The notes beneath the pieces were generated by a model that saw only the letters and a list, made by a program, of their open reading frames with translations, did not search any database and had not been told where the DNA came from. The translations under genes were made by a program, and so were the position numbers. Below are positions 58,383 through 64,000 of a DNA stretch of 64,000 nt, one piece after another; positions within the stretch are counted from its first letter, which is position 1, and every line of letters starts with the position of its first letter. Location of the stretch: contig JAFRIW010000006.1 of the NCBI GenBank assembly GCA_017432565.1, positions 19,603 to 83,602 of the forward strand, in the 5' to 3' direction. The stretch is from Lachnospiraceae bacterium (GTDB taxonomy: Bacteria; Bacillota; Clostridia; Lachnospirales; Lachnospiraceae).

Positions 58383-58986
58383 TCATGGCCTCCTCAATCT
58401 CTTTTCTGCTTTCGTAAATATGATCAATCAGACCGTACTCCAGCGCCTGCTGCGCGGTCATCCAGTTGTCACGGTCGGTGTCGCGGACCAGCTCCTCGTA
58501 GGTCTTGCCGGTATTCTCGGCGAGAATCCGGTTCATCTGCTCTTTAATTCTTGCCATATGTGCGGCCTGAATCGCGATGTCGCTGGCCTGTCCCTGCGTC
58601 CCGCCGAGCGGCTGATGGATCAGAATCTCCGAGTGCGGCAGCGAGAACCGTTTGCCCTTCGTGCCGCCCGCCAGCAGGAACGCGCCCATGCTCGCGGCCA
58701 TACCGACACAGATCGTCGACACGTCGCACTTGATAAACTTCATTGTGTCATAAATCGCCATACCGGCCGAAATGGATCCGCCGGGGCTGTTGATGTAAAA
58801 CTGAATATCCTTCTCCGGATCCTCGCCTTCCAGATAAAGCATCTGTGCGACAATCAGCTCCGCGGAGGTGTCCGTCACCTCATCGCCCAGCATCACGATC
58901 CGCTCCTTTAAAAGACGGGAAAAAATGTCATAAGACCGCTCGCCCTGGCCGGTCTGTTCCACTACGTAAGGTATTAAATTCGCCAT
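58375..58986 (-). CDS. clpP: ATP-dependent Clp protease proteolytic subunit
   Basis: This 203-residue serine protease has the triad Ser99 (GMAASM), His124 (ILIHQP) and Asp173 (DTDRDNW). The length is normal. GAAGGAGG precedes the ATG. It lies between tig and clpX. Confidence 0.98.
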   Translation of the reverse strand: MANLIPYVVEQTGQGERSYDIFSRLLKERIVMLGDEVTDTSAELIVAQMLYLEGEDPEKDIQFYINSPGGSISAGMAIYDTMKFIKCDVSTICVGMAASMGAFLLAGGTKGKRFSLPHSEILIHQPLGGTQGQASDIAIQAAHMARIKEQMNRILAENTGKTYEELVRDTDRDNWMTAQQALEYGLIDHIYESRKEIEEAMNG

Positions 58987-59013
58987 CTTCCAGTGTATCC
59001 TCCTTCATATAAA

Positions 59014-59064
59014 ATCGCCGCAGGCAAAATCCGGCATGCACAGGCCGATATCTCCCGCGGCGAT
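59014..59064 (-). terminator. Possible attenuating hairpin between tig and clpP
   Basis: On the minus strand ATCGCCGC (59064-59057) pairs with GCGGCGAT (59021-59014), followed by TTTTATA. The 35-nt loop is GC-rich and can fold too. It sits 50 nt after the tig stop and could partly separate tig from clpPX expression. Confidence 0.45.
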
Positions 59065-59115
59065 CTATCGCAGGCCTTCCGGCCTTCCTGATCTGTTAAT
59101 TATTCAGTGATCCGA

Positions 59116-60462
59116 TTACTCTTCAGCAGCTTCTGCCGGAGCTTCCTCAGCGGACTCCTCTGCCTCTGCAGCCTTCGGCTCAACCTCAACGGCGTTGTCC
59201 GTGATGAAGGTAACCGCCTTCTGCACTGCCAGATCCGTCATCATCGTTTCCTTCTCCGCTTCCATGATCTCACGCACGCGGTCCAGGTCGATGTGATACT
59301 GATCAGCCATCTTCTGAAGCTCTGCCTCGTACTCTTCCTCGGTCGCAGTGATGTTCTCCTGCTTTGCGACCTCCTCGAGGCACAGACGAGTGCGGATTCT
59401 GCGCTCCGCATTGTCCTTCATATTGTCAACCATGGTCTCTCTGGTCATGCCGGTGTACTGCATGTACTGCTCCATGGAAAGGCCCTGCATCTGCAGCTGC
59501 TGAGCCATCTGGTCCACCATCTGCTCCTGCTGTGTGCGCAGCATGGGTGCCGGAATGTCGATTTTGGAATCCGCCACGACAGCGTTCACTGCGCGGTCTT
59601 CCTTCGCCTGCTTCGCAGCATCCTCTTTTTTCTTCAGGATGTTCTTCTTCACATCCTCGCGGTACTCCGCCAGAGTGGAGAACTCGCTGACCTCATCCGC
59701 GAACTCGTCGTTCAGCTCGGGAAGGATCTTTTCCTTAATAGACTTGACGGTGCACTTGAACACGGCCGGCTTGCCTGCCAGATCCTTGGCGCCGTAGTTC
59801 TCGGGGAAGGTCACGTTGACTTCCATCTCCTGGCCGATCTCGGCACCGATCAGCTGATCTTCAAAGCCGGGGATGAACGCACCGGAACCGATGGTCAGTG
59901 CATAATCCTCGCCCTTGCCGCCTTCGAATGCCTCTCCGTCGACAAAGCCCTCAAAATCAAGAGTGATCTGATCCTTGTCCTGAACAGGACGGTCTGTCAC
60001 TTCCTCGACTCTCGCGTTCTTTTCCTGCTCGCGGGCGATCTCCTGATCGACTTCTTCATCGGTCACGCTGACCTCAACCTTCTCGACCTCAACGCCCTTG
60101 TACTTTCCAAGCTCCACCGGCGGCTTGAGAGCGACTTCCGCGGTGAAAATAAACGGCTTGCCGGGCTCGATCTGCTCGATGCCGATAGAAGGATTCGAAA
60201 CAATGTCCTCACCGCACTCTCTGGCGGCCTTCGGATACTCGGCATTGATCACCTGATTCGCAGCGTCCTCATAGAACACGCCCGCGCCGTATACCTTTTC
60301 GATCATCTTTCTGGGAGCCTTGCCCTTGCGGAAGCCGGGCATGGCAATGCGGCTCTTCTCACGGTTGTAAACAGCCTCGACAGCCTTATCGAACTCCTCG
60401 AAGCTGACTTCGATGATGAGTTTCGCCATGTTGTTTTCCAGTTTTTCTACTTTTACACTCAT
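59116..60462 (-). CDS. tig: Trigger factor
   Basis: This ribosome-bound chaperone has 448 residues from the ATG at 60462. It has the ribosome-docking signature GFRKGKAP, the PPIase domain (about 155-245) and the C-terminal arm domain; the last 25 residues are Ala/Glu-rich. AGAGGAG precedes the start. It heads the tig-clpP-clpX-engB-DUF308 cluster. Confidence 0.97.
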   Translation of the reverse strand: MSVKVEKLENNMAKLIIEVSFEEFDKAVEAVYNREKSRIAMPGFRKGKAPRKMIEKVYGAGVFYEDAANQVINAEYPKAARECGEDIVSNPSIGIEQIEPGKPFIFTAEVALKPPVELGKYKGVEVEKVEVSVTDEEVDQEIAREQEKNARVEEVTDRPVQDKDQITLDFEGFVDGEAFEGGKGEDYALTIGSGAFIPGFEDQLIGAEIGQEMEVNVTFPENYGAKDLAGKPAVFKCTVKSIKEKILPELNDEFADEVSEFSTLAEYREDVKKNILKKKEDAAKQAKEDRAVNAVVADSKIDIPAPMLRTQQEQMVDQMAQQLQMQGLSMEQYMQYTGMTRETMVDNMKDNAERRIRTRLCLEEVAKQENITATEEEYEAELQKMADQYHIDLDRVREIMEAEKETMMTDLAVQKAVTFITDNAVEVEPKAAEAEESAEEAPAEAAEE

Positions 60463-60533
60463 TTTATACAAGCTCCTCTGATTGTTTTTCCCCTGTACTT
60501 AACGGGACAAAAATGACCCGAACACAGATAATT

Positions 60534-60563
60534 AGTATATCATACCGAATCGGCCCTTTTCAA
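60534..60563 (-). promoter_or_regulatory. Promoter of tig-clpPX
   Basis: TTGAAA (60563-60558), an 18-nt spacer and TATACT (60539-60534) with an upstream TGA giving an extended -10. The -35 lies across the stop codon of the upstream ABC ATPase gene. Confidence 0.7.
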
Positions 60564-61141
60564 CACATTTGTACTGTTTTGCAGAAGCCGAGGCCCTCGC
60601 CGGATTTTGCCGAAATAACGATCGGCGTCTTGGCCGCCGCCTCGCGGATGTAGCGGATGGCCTGATCGCGTTCCTCTGCGGAGAGACCTTCAAAAGGTTC
60701 ATCCAGCACGAGCACGTCGGAGGGTATGATGCACGCGCGGACAATGCAGACTTTGCGCCGCATGACCGGGCTGAGCCTGCGCACCGGCAGGTCGAGCACG
60801 TCCGCGGGCAGAAGCTTTTCAAGTTCCTCTCTCGCAACGCGCGCGGAGAGCTTGGCGTTGACCATCGCGACATTCTCAACGGCCGAGAAATTCTCGCACA
60901 GCCGGTCCTCTTCGAACACGACGCCGGCGTTCACGCGGTCATATTTATAATCCCCCAGCAGATTGATCTGTCCGCTGTCAGGCTTGATCATCCCGAGAAT
61001 CAGCTTTAAGAGCGTGGTCTTGCCGCTGCCGTCCGGCCCCGTCACCGCGTAGGCGGACTCATCGCTGATCAGCATGGAAAAGTCTTTCAGAACTGTCTTG
61101 CCGTCATAAGCTTTGCTGATATTCACTACTTCTATTGTCAT
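60560..61141 (-). CDS. Short ABC ATPase with degenerate signature motif
   Basis: This 193-residue ATPase is about 50 residues shorter than usual SsuB/TauB-type subunits. Walker A is GPDGSGKTT (35-43) and Walker B VLVLDEPFEG. The signature is LSPVMRRKV rather than LSGGQ, and the switch region reads ISAKSGEG with no His. The Q-loop region is also reduced. GAGGAG precedes the ATG. It belongs with the permease at 61196 and binding protein at 62051. ATP hydrolysis may be slow, or it may be a diverged regulator-like subunit. Confidence 0.8.
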   Translation of the reverse strand: MTIEVVNISKAYDGKTVLKDFSMLISDESAYAVTGPDGSGKTTLLKLILGMIKPDSGQINLLGDYKYDRVNAGVVFEEDRLCENFSAVENVAMVNAKLSARVAREELEKLLPADVLDLPVRRLSPVMRRKVCIVRACIIPSDVLVLDEPFEGLSAEERDQAIRYIREAAAKTPIVISAKSGEGLGFCKTVQMC

Positions 61142-61195
61142 CTTCTGTCTCCTCTGCCGGAAAACGGCTGTCTCTTACGCTTCACCCGCCGCTTC

Positions 61196-61981
61196 TCACG
61201 CTTCTTCGGCTGTTTCCTGCGGAACATCAATCCATTTATTGGCGCGCCCGACCACTTTCAGAATCAGCACGATCAGCTTTTCGCAGATCAGGCTGAGCAC
61301 CGTCACGGCCACCGTATAAGCCAGGACTTCTTCCGGCGCATGTTTAGCCGCTCCCTCTGCAAGGCCTGCTCCGACCGACCCCACGGCTGCCGCAATCACT
61401 TCCGCGGCGACGCCGCATTTCCAGCACAGGCCCATTGCCGATCCGGCAGCCTGCGCCAGTACCGGGAAAACACCGGGCATGGTCACGTAACGGATTCTGG
61501 AAGCCTGCGGAATCCGGAAGACATCCGCCATCTCCGAGAGCTTCGGATCCACGGCTGAAAGCCCGTCTCCCACAGCCGTATACAGCGCAGCCAGTGCTGT
61601 CAGGAAGCAGATCAGGAATGCGTAGGAGCCGCTGCCGCCGCAGGCAAGAAGCACTGTCACCAGTGTCGCCGCCGGGAGCGTGCCCAGCACCTTCATCAGC
61701 GGCGAAAGGATATCGCCGATCACGGTGATGCGCCGCGCGGCCAGTGCCAGCGCAAGTCCCACCGCGCTGCCCAGCACAAATCCGCTCACAATCCTGCCGA
61801 AGGAGCGCATCACATTGCCGGCAAAACCTGCCCCGCCGGCCAGCGCGATCATTGACCGGACGGTTTCGATCGGTCCGGGGAGCCCTATTTTGCCCCGCAG
61901 AACTATCGATGCCAGCTGCCACGCAACCAGCCAGCAGGCTGCAAACAGAACTTTCCTTACACCTTCTCCGCTTTTCTTCAT
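61196..61981 (-). CDS. ABC importer permease (SsuC/TauC/ThiX-like)
   Basis: This 261-residue permease has about six membrane helices and an EAA-like loop (SEMADVFRIPQASRIRYVTMPGVFPV). GAGGGG precedes the ATG. This subfamily imports nitrate, sulfonates, taurine or thiamine precursors. It lies 54 nt ahead of the ATPase gene and 69 nt after the binding-protein gene. Confidence 0.88.
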   Translation of the reverse strand: MKKSGEGVRKVLFAACWLVAWQLASIVLRGKIGLPGPIETVRSMIALAGGAGFAGNVMRSFGRIVSGFVLGSAVGLALALAARRITVIGDILSPLMKVLGTLPAATLVTVLLACGGSGSYAFLICFLTALAALYTAVGDGLSAVDPKLSEMADVFRIPQASRIRYVTMPGVFPVLAQAAGSAMGLCWKCGVAAEVIAAAVGSVGAGLAEGAAKHAPEEVLAYTVAVTVLSLICEKLIVLILKVVGRANKWIDVPQETAEEA

Positions 61982-62050
61982 CTTGTCCCCTCGCTGCTTA
62001 TATTATCGCCGGCGTTTCCGGCTTACTACTGTAATCCCGGCGTTTCCGGC

Positions 62051-63418
62051 TTACTGCGCAAAATAAAAATCATCCCCGGGCAGCTCGCCGCCCACGGAGC
62101 TCTCGTTCACCGAATAAAGTGCCTCCAGGTATCCGGACAGCACGTTTTTCATCTCCTCGCCTGAAGCACAGACCAGCCGGCACTGCGGAAGAGCTTCCCG
62201 CGCCACCGTGGCCTTATCAATCATACCATATCGGGCGATCCGCTGCGCAGTCGCCTCCGGGTCAGCCTGGGCTGCAAACGTGCCCGCCTCGTGCGCTGAC
62301 AGGAGCTTTGCGAGCTCCTCCGCGTTTTCTTCGGCATAGCTTTTCCGGACGGCCAGCACATTTCCGGGCATCCGTCCGCCCGCCAGGGCTTCCCACTCTT
62401 CCGTCAGAGCAAAAACCGGCTTTACCGCATCGTTTCCGATCACGGTCACGGTCGCGAAAGGCTCCGGCAGAAGTGCGATGGTGCCGGCCGGGTCTGCCCT
62501 CAGAAGTCCCGCAATCTCCAGTCCGTCTGAGGCAAAAAGAATTGTGCAATCCTCAATGCCGCACAGCTTCAGCAGATATTTCAGGCTGTACTCCGCCGCG
62601 GTCCCCTGTCCGGTCATAACCACGGTCCTGCCCGCAAAATCCTTCACGGAATGAATATCCTCACTCCCGGTCAGGCAGGTGAGGGAGTTCAGTGTGCACA
62701 GGTCCGCTGCCAGCACGCCGCCCTCTGTCTGCTGGTAAAGCACCGCCGCAATGTTGGCGGGGAGAATTGCCGCGTCAAGTTCTTCCTGCCTGAACTGATC
62801 CGCCAGCTCCTGCATGGAATCATAAAGAATGAAATTGGAAGAAGCGACAGTCTCGGGCTCTTCCTCGCTTGTCTCGGGCTCTTCCTGACCTGCTTCGGGC
62901 CCTTCCCGGCTTGTCTCAGTTTCTTCCCGGCCTGCTTCGGGCTGGTCGGGCCCATCCTGAGTTTCTTCAGTCCCGGCTTCGCCTTCAATTTCCTGTGCAT
63001 CCGGCGTCTTGGCTTCGCCTTCAATTTCCTGCGCATCCATCACGGCAACAAGCCCGAACGCCCCCGGGTTCTTCAGCATGCCGACGCGGATCGTGAGCTC
63101 CGCGCTCAGAGCCTGCTCATCGATTTCCGGGGCTTCCTGTGCGGCTTCCGAAGAAGCTTCAGCTGCGTCTGCTGCTTCTGTTGCTGCTTCTTCTGAAGGT
63201 GCAGCAGCTTCTGTTCCTTCAGGTGCCGTCTCTTCGGCTGCCTGGACTGCGCCGGCTTCAGCCGCCTGCTCCTCTGATCCGGGTGCTGCGGGAGGCGCAG
63301 TCTGCGCACAGCCTGCCAGCAGGCCGAGTGCCGTTAGTACGGCGGCCGCCGTCACTGCACAGGAAGATCTGATTCTTCTGATGATTCTTGACTGATTGTC
63401 GTTTTCAACTCGCTTCAT
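62051..63418 (-). CDS. NMT1/THI5-like substrate-binding lipoprotein with acidic insertions
   Basis: From the ATG at 63418 there are 455 residues: a basic start, a hydrophobic core and lipobox LLAGC (Cys37). An Ala/Glu-rich linker covers 41-105. The binding fold begins at LTIRVGMLKNPGAFGL, is interrupted by a second acidic low-complexity block (128-191, with DAQEIEGEA twice) and resumes at FILYDSMQELADQF. No good ribosome binding site exists; starts at 63457 and 63481 are possible, and a TATAAT at 63497-63492 lies 10 nt before the latter. Substrate unknown; the permease type suggests a sulfonate, nitrate or thiamine-precursor class. Confidence 0.8.
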   Translation of the reverse strand: MKRVENDNQSRIIRRIRSSCAVTAAAVLTALGLLAGCAQTAPPAAPGSEEQAAEAGAVQAAEETAPEGTEAAAPSEEAATEAADAAEASSEAAQEAPEIDEQALSAELTIRVGMLKNPGAFGLVAVMDAQEIEGEAKTPDAQEIEGEAGTEETQDGPDQPEAGREETETSREGPEAGQEEPETSEEEPETVASSNFILYDSMQELADQFRQEELDAAILPANIAAVLYQQTEGGVLAADLCTLNSLTCLTGSEDIHSVKDFAGRTVVMTGQGTAAEYSLKYLLKLCGIEDCTILFASDGLEIAGLLRADPAGTIALLPEPFATVTVIGNDAVKPVFALTEEWEALAGGRMPGNVLAVRKSYAEENAEELAKLLSAHEAGTFAAQADPEATAQRIARYGMIDKATVAREALPQCRLVCASGEEMKNVLSGYLEALYSVNESSVGGELPGDDFYFAQ

Positions 63419-63530
63419 GTCATTCGTATTAATCGCCGCGCCCTGCCTGGCCGACATTTTATGCTGATTTATGAAATACATCCAAATAATAATTATACTT
63501 CATCCGCCTCTAAAATACGATTTGAAGATA

Positions 63531-63824
63531 ATTGTACTCATCCCGGTTGTCCGAAGAAAATAGGTACAATTTCGTATGCCTGAAAAACAGGCCGATGCAC
63601 ATTTATTGTACTCACTGCCTGATTTCCGGCGATATGGGTACAAATTGCAGACGCTGCTCTGAGGAAAAAACCGGCCGGAGGCACTCCCGGATGTTCAAAA
63701 GTTGTACTTAAATACAGAAATAGCCGCTGAAGAGTACAAATGCATTTTTCAGGCGCTCCCGAATGCGAAAGTTCACATAAATAAATTGTACTCATTCCCG
63801 TGGATTGCCCCGGTTGAGATCAAT
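63531..63824. repeat. Bipartite half-site array R3, same family as R1
   Basis: Read on the minus strand, box A (ATTGTACC or TTTGTACC/TTTGTACT) starts at 63740, 63644 and 63570, with a decayed copy (ATTGATCT) at 63824. Box B (TGAGTACAAT, once TAAGTACAAC) starts exactly 30 nt later at 63794, 63710, 63614 and 63540. Units repeat at 84, 96 and 74 nt. The array fills the space between the binding-lipoprotein gene and the IS256-type element. No gene was seen in 63482-63957. Confidence 0.75.
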
Positions 63825-63859
63825 TATGAGCAAAACCGGATGGCGGTGACCTGAAATCG

Positions 63860-64000
63860 CATAGTGTCCATATAATGGTGTAAATTGAAAAGTGCCCTGG
63901 TGCACACTCCTGTTATAATGTTTATCGACCAAGAAAAACATAGGAGGAGTCACCACCATGGCACAGGTCAATCTTACATTATCTCAGGAAGAAATACTAC
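63860..64000 (+). mobile_element. Left end of an IS256-type insertion sequence
   Basis: The transposase start is visible at 63958. The region ahead of it (GTGTCCATATAATGGTGTAA at about 63863) has the look of the terminal repeat found before such transposases, but the exact end cannot be set without the other end. TGTTATAAT near 63911 is an extended -10 for the transposase. Confidence 0.55.
63958..64000 (+). CDS. IS256-family transposase, N-terminal fragment
   Basis: TAGGAGGAG precedes the ATG at 63958. The 14 visible residues (MAQVNLTLSQEEIL) match the start I know from IS256/Mutator-type transposases of Lachnospiraceae. The DDE catalytic core lies outside the window. Confidence 0.7.
   Translation, partial: MAQVNLTLSQEEIL

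Noticed and set aside
62850..63050. Frameshift in the binding lipoprotein explaining the acidic block
   Set aside because: The frame stays open and recognisable binding-protein sequence continues on both sides in the same frame, so it is an insertion, not a shift.

Overview
The window looks like a chromosomal piece of a GC-rich anaerobic Clostridia bacterium, most likely Lachnospiraceae. The evidence is family content rather than a marker gene: carbohydrate ABC importers of the LplB/YtcP type with large lipoprotein binding proteins, a YesM/YesN two-component pair, a Trp-type T-box, a SAM-I riboswitch, a Gram-positive LexA-type box, pyruvate phosphate dikinase, and the start of an IS256-type transposase. 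No rRNA, cas genes or prophage structural genes were seen.

Layout. 1-12.1 kb is a hemicellulose locus: a GH2 glycosidase (cut by the left edge), a very unusual SGNH acetylesterase-GH67 alpha-glucuronidase fusion, a divergent ABC importer (two permeases and a lipoprotein) and a convergent LysR regulator. 12.2-12.5 kb holds tiny ORFs with strong ribosome binding sites, then a zinc-ribbon membrane protein. 13.6-22.4 kb is a second glycan locus: response regulator and kinase, divergent binding protein, two permeases and two esterases. 22.5-24.4 kb has two tRNA-Ser genes and metK under a SAM riboswitch. 24.5-26.5 kb has three small membrane proteins. 26.9-29.3 kb pairs a fucose-isomerase-family protein with a DUF4867 protein. 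29.5-37 kb has mntP, an ABC importer of the TrpXYZ-like class, an amidase and ppdK. 37.1-42.1 kb is a trpDCFBA operon behind a Trp T-box, without trpE or trpG. 42.2-45.1 kb is an epimerase plus an OmpR/HisKA pair. 45.1-50.1 kb is an accessory stretch: transglutaminase-like proteins, a LexA-box serine recombinase, small secreted proteins and an XRE-ADP-ribosyltransferase toxin pair. 50.2-52.3 kb is a GH120 beta-xylosidase. 52.7-60.5 kb is proteostasis: clpB, then tig-clpP-clpX-engB-DUF308. 60.5-63.4 kb is an ABC importer with degenerate features, and the right edge enters an IS256-type element.

How it fits together. GH67, the SGNH domain, the two esterases and GH120 are all activities needed to strip side chains from, and then hydrolyse, acetylated glucuronoxylan oligosaccharides. 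The enzymes lack signal peptides, so the picture is import of oligosaccharides followed by cytoplasmic trimming, with genes spread over three places.

The least explained signal is a set of three intergenic arrays (26.5-26.8, 52.4-52.65 and 63.5-63.8 kb) of short inverted half-sites with a TTGTAC/GTACAA core. In two of them an ATTGNACC-like box and a TGAGTACAAT box are separated start-to-start by exactly 30 nt in every unit; in the third the unit repeats every 53 nt. They are not CRISPR arrays and I cannot assign them to a known element. Other points are a Walker A substitution in ClpB, a catalytic-Cys-less transglutaminase-like protein, two probable leaderless genes and a LexA box over the recombinase promoter.
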